DNA of 10,713 nucleotides from CAXBPY01 sp003455275 (GTDB lineage Bacteria > Bacteroidota > Bacteroidia > Chitinophagales > UBA10324), in contig CAXBPY010000082.1 of NCBI GenBank assembly GCA_963977675.1, positions 1 to 10,713 on the forward strand. The letters run 5' to 3'. This document shows, one piece after another, positions 1 to 6,093 of this stretch. The translations under genes and the position numbers were made by a program. Numbering within the stretch: the stretch's first letter is position 1; every line of letters begins with the position of its first letter. The notes under the pieces are model-generated. The model was not told the DNA's origin. It searched no databases and saw only the letters and a program-made list of their open reading frames with translations.

Positions 1-1153
1 CAGAAAAATCAGTATGGTTTGGCAAATGGATACGAACCATTTTCACTAATGTATCTGCGCAGGGCATTCCAGGATTCACAATTAATGTTACCGGATAATC
101 GCCCACCCCTGCATAAGTGTAACTCGGACTCACAACAGAAGTTGTATCAGAAGAGGAATTCGGATTTCCAAAATCCCAGAGGCAATGTTGCATTCCAATA
201 CTTGTGTTATTGAAGCTGATGCTGTATTGCCCGCAAGCCAGCACGGTGTCAGCGTTTCCTATAGAGCTTCCAAATTTTGCAAGCACCAAAGGATCGCAAG
301 GAGTGACATTGAATTGAAAATCTCTTCGGTGTTCTTCGAGTAAAACACCGTTGCGATATTCTTTCACACAAATTCCAACCACATATTGACCTACAGCATA
401 AGGATTAGCAGTAAGCAAACCTGTGCTTGCATTAATCGTCATTGGCGGCGAACTGCTAATCTGATTGTTTACACTAAAAGAAGAGCCCCATACTATGGTT
501 GAATAAGGGGGTGGTGTAGGAATGTGTGGCATTGGTGCAGATGCATCTGCTCCTATGTAAGGTGTACAGAAAGAATAAACAAGTTGATCCCCGTCAGGGT
601 CGGTTGCTGAGTGATCGTAGATCAGAGGAGTTCCGGCGCAAATTGTAATAGGAGGAAAACTGTTGAAAAATGGACTGCTGTTATAACCATATGTGCCAAC
701 ATCCGGAATCTGTGCCATGTAAGTGCTGCCCGCATCTTGCGGGTCCAGGATATTTATGATAGTTGCGTTGCGGCAGCATCGCTGATAAACTAGTGTGTAA
801 CCACCCGAAACAGGCGGCAGTGTTTTGTTGATGGTATAGATTGCTTGCTCAACACAAATATTCGGCGGTGTCAGAATGCACGGATTGTTAAGCGTTGGTT
901 GAATTTGAGAAATCGCCGGATTGCCAATTTTTATTGAATCAATATAAACACCTGAAGAATTATAGACGCCTATGTAGGCAGGATCATCAAATGGAGCCTG
1001 ACCTGTGTTGCAATCGCGATAAACCTTTAATGTGATTTTGTATAAATTATTTCCAAGGTGTTTATATATCATTTCGCCTCCAATAATGTGCGTGGCCCTT
1101 ACACTCGGAACAAGTCCAATCATCATTAAAAAAAACAGAGATCGCAGTTTCAT
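1..1153 (-). CDS. Secreted PKD-type surface protein, gliding/T9SS-like (partial, C-terminus off the left edge)
   Basis: An open frame runs from ATG at 1153 to the left edge with no stop, giving 384 residues. Residues 1-20 form a signal peptide (basic start, hydrophobic LFFLMMIGLV core, cleavage after VRA). The mature start THIIGGEMIY and the following LYKITLKVYRDC are typical of large Bacteroidota surface proteins annotated as PKD-domain or gliding-motility-associated proteins. A cadherin-like ATDPDGDQLVYSF stretch lies at about 183-195. A PKD-like fold lies at about 302-375 (CLWDFGNP, then SPSYTYAGVGDYPVTL). Cysteines are frequent, including a CC pair at 126-127. Homologues usually end in a T9SS sorting domain, which would lie outside this window, so secretion by T9SS is inferred. 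It is divergent from the SH3-protein gene at 1305. Role: probably an exported adhesin or surface-layer protein; the ligand is unknown. Confidence 0.85.
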   Translation of the reverse strand, partial: MKLRSLFFLMMIGLVPSVRATHIIGGEMIYKHLGNNLYKITLKVYRDCNTGQAPFDDPAYIGVYNSSGVYIDSIKIGNPAISQIQPTLNNPCILTPPNICVEQAIYTINKTLPPVSGGYTLVYQRCCRNATIINILDPQDAGSTYMAQIPDVGTYGYNSSPFFNSFPPITICAGTPLIYDHSATDPDGDQLVYSFCTPYIGADASAPMPHIPTPPPYSTIVWGSSFSVNNQISSSPPMTINASTGLLTANPYAVGQYVVGICVKEYRNGVLLEEHRRDFQFNVTPCDPLVLAKFGSSIGNADTVLACGQYSISFNNTSIGMQHCLWDFGNPNSSSDTTSVVSPSYTYAGVGDYPVTLIVNPGMPCADTLVKMVRIHLPNHTDFS

Positions 1154-1165
1154 TTTTGCTGTTCG

Positions 1166-1195
1166 GAAAAGTAATTCCTTCTAACTGCGTAGCAA
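1166..1195 (-). promoter_or_regulatory. Weak candidate promoter for the PKD surface protein
   Basis: Read on the minus strand, TTTTTG (ending the -33 region at 1193) is followed after 19 bases by TACTTTTC (1173-1166), which matches seven of eight positions of the Bacteroidota TAnnTTTG consensus. The spacing is right, but the start codon at 1153 would leave a very short leader, so this is tentative. Confidence 0.25.
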
Positions 1196-1304
1196 AAACA
1201 ATTGTGTAATTTGATTGTCATTTCTTCTTACGGGTTAATGGAATTTATTTTCAGCAACTCATATATATTTAAGCCAGTTATTCGTTTGAGCATTATCTCA
1301 TTGT

Positions 1305-2033
1305 ATGAAAAAGGTTTTCACTGTTGTGATTTTCTTCACTGCAGAGTTAATCACTGCCACTGCGCAAAAGCGCCTTGCACGAATAGCTAATGGAGATAAT
1401 TATCTGAATATTCGGGAGCAGGAAAGCAGCGATTCCCGCATTATTGGTTCTATTGAAGCCGGAGATTTTTTTTATGTAACACCTGACGAGGATATCTGGT
1501 GGGCTGCTCAAAGTCTTTCAGGAAAAACAGGTTATGTATTTCACTCAAGGGTTGAATTGATTGATTCATTGCCGCCATCTGAATTGAAGAATCTTTTTTC
1601 CAATGTTTTTGAAAATGAAAAAGAAATTGCTTTAAATTATTCTTTCATCTCCTCGAAATTCAGTTTGACAAAAAAGAAATGGGAGTCAAAGAGTGACAGC
1701 ATCAATTTCAAAAAAACAAAATCGCTTCTTTCAAAATATTCAAGAGAAAAATTTTTTCCCCTTTTGAATGTGTTCCCTTCATACTTCTGCCAAGCAGATG
1801 ATTCAGATTTGGCCAGGGTTTTTTTATCCACTTTTATTATATCATCTCTGTCAGACAGCGGCGAAGTAAAAAATTGTTTCGCCCGGTGTTACAGATGCGA
1901 TTCTGTTTTAGTAGAAAAAATAATTTCATACTTTCCTGTTTTGGATCAAAAGAAGATGCAGCAGCTAATAGATTCAATTCAAAAAAATATTTATCCTGAA
2001 GACAGGGACAGCATTCAACAAATGCGAGAGTAA
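1305..2033 (+). CDS. Secreted bacterial SH3-domain protein with unknown C-terminal region
   Basis: Predicted 242 residues. Residues 1-20 are a signal peptide (MKKVFTVVIF..., cleavage after TATA, leaving Gln21), and no lipobox cysteine is present, so the product should be periplasmic or exported. Residues about 25-86 form a bacterial SH3 (SH3_3-type) domain: LNIREQESSDSRIIGSI, a WW pair at 65-66, then KTGYVFHSRVELI. These domains commonly bind peptidoglycan peptides or other envelope ligands. Residues 87-242 look mostly helical, are rich in Lys and Ser, and match no family I recognise; a CX3CX2C cluster sits at 191-198 with another Cys at 162. ATG 1305 places the signal peptide correctly. A near-consensus -7 element, TATATTTA, lies at 1264-1271 without a matching -33. 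The stop is one base from the stop of the convergent barrel gene. The fold call is firm for the SH3 part only. Confidence 0.85.
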   Translation: MKKVFTVVIFFTAELITATAQKRLARIANGDNYLNIREQESSDSRIIGSIEAGDFFYVTPDEDIWWAAQSLSGKTGYVFHSRVELIDSLPPSELKNLFSNVFENEKEIALNYSFISSKFSLTKKKWESKSDSINFKKTKSLLSKYSREKFFPLLNVFPSYFCQADDSDLARVFLSTFIISSLSDSGEVKNCFARCYRCDSVLVEKIISYFPVLDQKKMQQLIDSIQKNIYPEDRDSIQQMRE

Positions 2034-2034
2034 T

Positions 2035-2928
2035 TCAAAGAAAGAAAACTCTGGAAATATTGAAACCGAGTTTCAAATCAAGATTGGTAATATCACCGCG
2101 AGTGTAAGGAATTGTTTGAGCTTCATTAATGCCAAAACTGTTGGTGAAGAAAAATTGAAACACATGCCCGCCGGTTTCCAGGTCCATTCCAATAGCAACA
2201 CTATTATGGTAAGTTGAAAAATCTTGTGAGTAAGTATTTATTCTGTAACAGTATTCGCCGGTAAGTGCAGTACGCTTGCTCACCTTAATTCTTCCCATTC
2301 CTATTACTGAAAAAATATCATTATCGTCTGTAACAGCAGTTACCAGATTATAGTGAACCCAGGTTGGGGCCACCTGAATTGAAAATGCATCTGATAATTT
2401 CCGGGCAATCATTATCTGGCTTACATAATTAAATCTGTCGGAGAAGAAATGGTATTCAGGCGCCGATGTGCTGGTGCTTTTTAAGCCAGTCAAATTTGCC
2501 TGACCAAGCAGTGTAATGGTGAGAGGTGATTTATTGTCTGTTGTCTGCCTCATGAGTTTATACTTTAAATATGCTGAATACATTTTGTCAGCAGAAGTTC
2601 TGCTCGCACCAAACTCAAGCCGGCCATTATAACTATAACCAAGCTCCAATTGCAGACTCGCCGGGCCGTCTAATCCGTAAAAATTATATCCGCCGGAACT
2701 TAAATCACCGAAGCGGTGAGCAATTCGAAATTCAAGTGTTCGCTTGCCGCAGGTTTCTGCTGTATGAAAATTCACAAGGCGGGTTCCTTTGAAAGTGGCA
2801 GAAACAAATTCTTTTTTTGGTGCAATCGAATCAATCATCCCGTCTGGCATGTCTTGCGCACTTGCGCGTACTGAAAAACAATATTCGAGAAGAATGAAAC
2901 AACTAAAAACAAAAAAGTATTTTTTCAT
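2035..2928 (-). CDS. DUF5777 family outer-membrane beta-barrel protein
   Basis: Predicted 297 residues from ATG 2928. An ATG further upstream (2961) is in frame but would overlap the preceding gene and put non-hydrophobic residues before MKKYFFVFSCFILL, so the inner start is preferred. Residues 1-24 are a signal peptide, cleaved after RASA. The mature protein shows the DUF5777 signature (VSATFKGTRLVNFHTAET, then LEFRIAHRFGDLSSGGYNFYGLDG), followed by alternating amphipathic strands with many aromatic residues and a hydrophobic end (SRVFFL), as expected of an outer-membrane barrel. The family's biochemical function is not established to my knowledge. It is the last gene of an operon, 10 bases after the CX2CH lipoprotein gene. 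That context suggests it partners heme lipoproteins at the outer membrane; this is inference. It converges with the SH3 gene with a one-base gap and no room for a separate terminator. Confidence 0.88.
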   Translation of the reverse strand: MKKYFFVFSCFILLEYCFSVRASAQDMPDGMIDSIAPKKEFVSATFKGTRLVNFHTAETCGKRTLEFRIAHRFGDLSSGGYNFYGLDGPASLQLELGYSYNGRLEFGASRTSADKMYSAYLKYKLMRQTTDNKSPLTITLLGQANLTGLKSTSTSAPEYHFFSDRFNYVSQIMIARKLSDAFSIQVAPTWVHYNLVTAVTDDNDIFSVIGMGRIKVSKRTALTGEYCYRINTYSQDFSTYHNSVAIGMDLETGGHVFQFFFTNSFGINEAQTIPYTRGDITNLDLKLGFNISRVFFL

Positions 2929-2938
2929 AAACAGAAAA

Positions 2939-3301
2939 TCAATTGTCGGGGGCGCCATCATTCACCCACTTTTGAAGGCGCGCAATATCGCAATCATTTA
3001 GCGAAGCCGACGGAGGCATCATTGGATATCCGGTTTCACCTTTCACACAACCCATCAACTGACCATTTAATGCATAAGTATTAGCATCGGCATATGTATC
3101 AAGTATTACGGCTCCGGTTGCGGTTGAACTGTTATGACAACTGTAACAGTATGATGAAAGAATCTCAGTTACCGCTCCGGAATAGGTGACAGTAGAAGAG
3201 TCGCAAGTGTTATTGCCCAGCGGATAGAGGTTTTCATACTTATCGTAATAACAAGAAGCAAAAAGCGAAACCAAAAAAAAGAGAATAAATATTTTTTTCA
3301 T
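2939..3301 (-). CDS. Small c-type cytochrome-like lipoprotein (CX2CH)
   Basis: Predicted 120 residues. MKKIFILFFLVSLFASC is a lipoprotein signal peptide with lipobox LFASC; Cys17 would be acylated and anchor the protein to a membrane facing the periplasm or cell surface. The heme c attachment motif CYSCH is at 52-56, with His56 as proximal ligand. MMPP at 94-97 offers the usual Met distal ligand. The ending LNDCDIARLQKWVNDGAPDN is typical of the last helix of small Bacteroidota cytochrome-domain proteins. Extra cysteines at 33, 85 and 104 could form a disulfide. It is the middle gene of the operon: it begins one base after the stop of the CX4CH lipoprotein gene and ends 10 bases before the barrel gene, so translational coupling is likely. 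Role: single-heme electron carrier; partner and potential are unknown. Confidence 0.86.
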   Translation of the reverse strand: MKKIFILFFLVSLFASCYYDKYENLYPLGNNTCDSSTVTYSGAVTEILSSYCYSCHNSSTATGAVILDTYADANTYALNGQLMGCVKGETGYPMMPPSASLNDCDIARLQKWVNDGAPDN

Positions 3302-3302
3302 A

Positions 3303-3656
3303 TCAATTATTTTTTGCTCCCTGATCTATCCAGAATTCAATTGTATAAAGTTGTTTGACTGTTAGCTTTCCGGATGGGGGCATCAGATCATCGTCGTTTC
3401 CGTTCAGGACTTTATAAAGTTTTGAATGATTTGCATCGCCTGATTTTATTTCTCCGTTTTTTATCACATCATCATAAGTCACCAAAGGAAATTTTTGAAA
3501 GTCGGTTGAACCATGGCACCCCGACTGCTGACAATTACCGGCAATGATTGGCTGTACATCACTTCTAAAACTAATTTCCTGTTGCGGAATCACCGGCGCA
3601 TGTATGCAGGAATCAAGTAAACCGATTATTAAGATAACCCACCAAACTCTTTTCAT
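3303..3656 (-). CDS. Small c-type cytochrome-like lipoprotein with CX4CH heme motif
   Basis: Predicted 117 residues from ATG 3656; a TTG codon just upstream (3659) is also open but unnecessary. The signal peptide MKRVWWVILIIGLLDSC ends in a lipobox-like LDSC, giving acylated Cys17; Asp at -2 is slightly unusual. ISFRSDVQPIIAGNC begins the cytochrome domain, and the heme-binding segment is CQQSGCH (42-48), a CX4CH spacing rather than CX2CH. LMPPSGKL at 91-98 provides a Met distal ligand, and TIEFWIDQGAKNN is the terminal helix. The layout parallels the neighbouring CX2CH lipoprotein, so the two are probably distant paralogues. It is the first gene of the three-gene minus-strand operon. No convincing TAnnTTTG promoter was found in the 169 bases upstream. 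The SGCH-type motif recurs in Bacteroidota cytochrome-like lipoproteins; covalent heme attachment here is inferred. Confidence 0.84.
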   Translation of the reverse strand: MKRVWWVILIIGLLDSCIHAPVIPQQEISFRSDVQPIIAGNCQQSGCHGSTDFQKFPLVTYDDVIKNGEIKSGDANHSKLYKVLNGNDDDLMPPSGKLTVKQLYTIEFWIDQGAKNN

Positions 3657-3768
3657 CAAAATTGAAATTGCTTTAAAAAAATTGCAGAAGGCAATATTCG
3701 CTGAAATGACTTAAGGGCGGTAATAAGTTTTACTAACGCGACATTCGTTTGTGTTTTAAGAACTACCC

Positions 3769-3802
3769 AAAAAAAAACTCCCGCAGTTATGCAGGAGTTT
3801 TT
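3769..3802 (-). terminator. Rho-independent terminator of the T9SS-protein gene
   Basis: Bases 3773-3781 (AAAAACTCC) pair with 3794-3802 (GGAGTTTTT). After one C/A mismatch, GCA (3783-3785) pairs with TGC (3790-3792), closing a four-base GTTA loop. Read on the minus strand, the stem is followed by a run of nine T (3777-3769), and it lies 23 bases after the stop codon at 3826. It separates the T9SS gene from the cytochrome operon on the same strand, so the two are separate transcripts. The plus-strand side has only a short T run. Confidence 0.88.
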
Positions 3803-3825
3803 AACAATTAGGTAAACAAACCAAA

Positions 3826-4482
3826 TTATTGAACCATGACTTTGAAAACTGATTTCCTTCCTTCAGAAAGTTTTATTTCAAGAGTGTAAAGCCCGCTTGA
3901 AATATTTCCGAGATTGATTTCTTTTTTATCCTTTGAAAAACTACAAACCATTCTTCCGCTTAAATCATAAACATAAGAAGAGAGAATATCATAATTGCTC
4001 TTATTGATAATCCTGAATTGGTTTTGAATAGAAGTGCTTGCAAGCAATACTTTATCTTCCAGAGTTGCATCTGTAACTGAATTTGGATCCCATAAATAAA
4101 CAGTAGGCAGGGTATCTGAAGCTCCAGTTACTCCATTAACTATTGGCCAAATCACAACCACATTATCTCCGGTTTGAAAAGTAACAGGAAAATAATCAAC
4201 TGGATTTCCGGTAAACATGTAGGTGCTATCTGCCGGAATGAAAATATTATTAATTATTACCCCACCCGGGATACTATCTCCATTTGCTTCCACTTTTACC
4301 TGAACATTTCCGGTAAAATCATTCAACCCGGTATTCTTAATTCCATAAGTTAAATAAGTAGAAGAATAAAGGAATGTTGTATCCTCAACTAAAAACGCAC
4401 CTACAATATTGATGGTTTGGGCTGAACTCTTTTGAAGTGAGATCAAGGAGATTAAACAAACAGCGAGTAAAATTTTTTTCAT
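3826..4482 (-). CDS. Small secreted protein with C-terminal T9SS type A sorting domain
   Basis: Predicted 218 residues. Residues 1-21 are a signal peptide (MKKILLAVCLISLISLQKSSA, cleaved before Gln22). Residues 23-130 form a beta-rich region containing LTYGIKNTGLNDFTGNVQVK and a DSTYMFTG stretch, resembling a CARDB/Ig-like adhesion-type fold. Residues about 147-218 fit the T9SS type A C-terminal domain: SYVYDLSGRMV at 169-179, then ISSGLYTLEIKLSEGRKSVFKVMVQ at 194-218. The usual early YPNP motif is not visible, so the domain is slightly degenerate. By family knowledge such proteins cross the outer membrane by T9SS and lose this domain, being released or attached to surface polysaccharide. The gene is monocistronic: a -7 element upstream and a terminator downstream. 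Its ligand or activity cannot be read from the sequence. Confidence 0.85.
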   Translation of the reverse strand: MKKILLAVCLISLISLQKSSAQTINIVGAFLVEDTTFLYSSTYLTYGIKNTGLNDFTGNVQVKVEANGDSIPGGVIINNIFIPADSTYMFTGNPVDYFPVTFQTGDNVVVIWPIVNGVTGASDTLPTVYLWDPNSVTDATLEDKVLLASTSIQNQFRIINKSNYDILSSYVYDLSGRMVCSFSKDKKEINLGNISSGLYTLEIKLSEGRKSVFKVMVQ

Positions 4483-4508
4483 GAGCTGGTGAATTGAATT
4501 TGTTAGTT

Positions 4509-4516
4509 CAAAACTA
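4509..4516 (-). promoter_or_regulatory. -7 promoter element of the T9SS-protein gene
   Basis: On the minus strand bases 4516-4509 read TAGTTTTG, an exact match to the Bacteroidota -7 consensus TAnnTTTG. It lies 26 bases upstream of ATG 4482, leaving a leader of about 20 bases. No TTG is seen at the expected -33 distance, so the call rests on one element. Confidence 0.42.
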
Positions 4517-4585
4517 TGTGCAGAATAAAGTTTTGCATTTCGCGAATTTTATTTTTCTTACGCCCTCATAAAAATAAAAATCTGT

Positions 4586-6055
4586 ATGGATATACTAAAC
4601 CAGGTAGTCGCGCGAATGAACAAGGAAGACATCCGGCATTACAAATTATATGCTTCGCGCATGGAATACAGCCACGACAGAAAGGACATTGCACTGTTCG
4701 ATCACATCCGCGACACAGGCGAAAGTTACACCGAAGCTGAGGCTATAAAAAAATTCTATCCGCCATACAACCGCAATGCTTATTACCGCCTCAAACATCG
4801 TCTGTTGCAGACGCTCAATAAATCCTTACTGCTTCAATATGTAGAAAGTCAGGATGAGATTTTCATCCATGCATTGTTCGGCCTTTACAAGCATCAATAC
4901 AGTCAGAATAATTTTTCTGTAGCGAGATATTATTTAAAGAAAGCAGAAGGCAAAGCAATCAGCATTGAATACTTTGAGATGCTCGACATTATTTATTCGG
5001 AATACATCCGGCTGTCGAATACACTCGTGAACATTAACCCGGAAGAATACATTGAGAAGAGAAAGAAAAATTATGAACGGCTCAGCAAGTTGCGCGAGAT
5101 TGACCAGGTGCTTGCAGCCATGAGTTACAGGTTGAAGCTCTCTCAGAATTTTACTTCTGACAATTCACTCGTTAAGATGCTGGACAAAACGGTAAAAGAT
5201 TTTTCTTCTGATAAAGAGCTTGCATCCAGTGCACAGTTTCAGTTTCGGGTTGTGAATGCGGTGAGCCGATCGCTTTTACAAAAGCACGAATACAAAACTC
5301 TGGAGAAATACCTGCTGAGTACATTTAAGGATTTTCAAAAGAAACGAATGTTTAACAAGAGTACGCATGATGGAAAACTGGAGATGATAACCTTTATCGT
5401 AAATACTCTTTTCAAAAACAAAAAGTATGATGAGTCGCTCATGTGGGCAGATAAACTGCATACATCTATGGAAGAACACAATCGTCTATTGTATAATAAA
5501 TACCTGGTCTTCTACACCAATGCGCTCACGATTAATTATTCAGTTGTAAATCCGGATAAAGCGATTCAAATTCTGGAAGAACAGAAGAGCAGCCCAATGC
5601 TCAAAAGCATTCCTTTCTACGAAATCTTTGTCTACCTCAACCTGGCAATTTTTTATTTCGATAAAAGAAATTATGATAAAAGTGTTCGTCATATTATCAA
5701 GATGGGATTGCTCGATTCTTTTAAGAAAGCTGACCGCGGTTTGAAATTGAAAATTGCAGTAGGGGAATTGATCATACGGCTTGAACTGGAGGAATTCGAT
5801 ACAATTGAATACCGTATGGTTCAAATCAAAAATGATTTCAAAGATTTGTTGAAAGAAGATAATTTTTCAAGAGAGAAAAGCATGATTCAGATTATTGAAT
5901 CATTTAATAAATCCATGTCGAAAAATCAGCAACACAAAATTTATGACATGATGAAACATTTTATAACCAAAGACAAAGACAGCGACAGTGATGTGATTAA
6001 ATATGTTCCATGGCTGAAGAAACGCGTTGCAGCCCTTGGAAATATTTTGAATTGA
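4586..6055 (+). CDS. Conserved-looking helical-repeat (TPR-like) cytoplasmic protein, function unknown
   Basis: Predicted 489 residues with no signal peptide or membrane segment, so probably cytoplasmic. Residues 10-85 look like a folded helical module with a distinct pattern (NKEDIRHYKLYASR, DRKDIALFDHIRD, RNAYYRLKHRLLQTLNKSLL), which I recall from uncharacterised Bacteroidota proteins. The rest is helix after helix with TPR-like spacing of aromatic and small residues, for example YLNLAIFYFDKRNYDKSVRHI at about 350-370, and a basic, Lys-rich composition. No catalytic motif is visible; a protein-binding scaffold or regulator is the best guess. ATG 4586 follows an A-rich leader with no Shine-Dalgarno. 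It is first in a plus-strand run with the LTA-synthase-like gene 38 bases downstream, which suggests co-transcription. It is divergent from the T9SS gene. I do not recognise a named gene. Confidence 0.82.
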   Translation: MDILNQVVARMNKEDIRHYKLYASRMEYSHDRKDIALFDHIRDTGESYTEAEAIKKFYPPYNRNAYYRLKHRLLQTLNKSLLLQYVESQDEIFIHALFGLYKHQYSQNNFSVARYYLKKAEGKAISIEYFEMLDIIYSEYIRLSNTLVNINPEEYIEKRKKNYERLSKLREIDQVLAAMSYRLKLSQNFTSDNSLVKMLDKTVKDFSSDKELASSAQFQFRVVNAVSRSLLQKHEYKTLEKYLLSTFKDFQKKRMFNKSTHDGKLEMITFIVNTLFKNKKYDESLMWADKLHTSMEEHNRLLYNKYLVFYTNALTINYSVVNPDKAIQILEEQKSSPMLKSIPFYEIFVYLNLAIFYFDKRNYDKSVRHIIKMGLLDSFKKADRGLKLKIAVGELIIRLELEEFDTIEYRMVQIKNDFKDLLKEDNFSREKSMIQIIESFNKSMSKNQQHKIYDMMKHFITKDKDSDSDVIKYVPWLKKRVAALGNILN

Positions 6056-6093
6056 TTTTATCTTATTGATTTTTTATCCATCAAAACTGATTC

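Noticed and set aside
1202..1390. 62-codon plus-strand frame before the SH3 gene
   Set aside because: Overlaps the real signal peptide and SH3 coding sequence in another frame; the gap upstream carries no other gene signal.
2929..2961. Upstream ATG for the DUF5777 gene
   Set aside because: It overlaps the upstream cytochrome gene and adds 11 residues before a good signal peptide; ATG 2928 fits better.
3657..3659. TTG start for the CX4CH lipoprotein
   Set aside because: It is directly followed by an ATG that gives the same signal peptide; no reason to prefer TTG.
3657..3768. Promoter for the cytochrome operon
   Set aside because: No TAnnTTTG match with acceptable spacing could be found on the minus strand, so none is called.
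5540..5824. 94-codon open frame on the minus strand
   Set aside because: Antisense to the 489-residue helical protein; no family features and no promoter.
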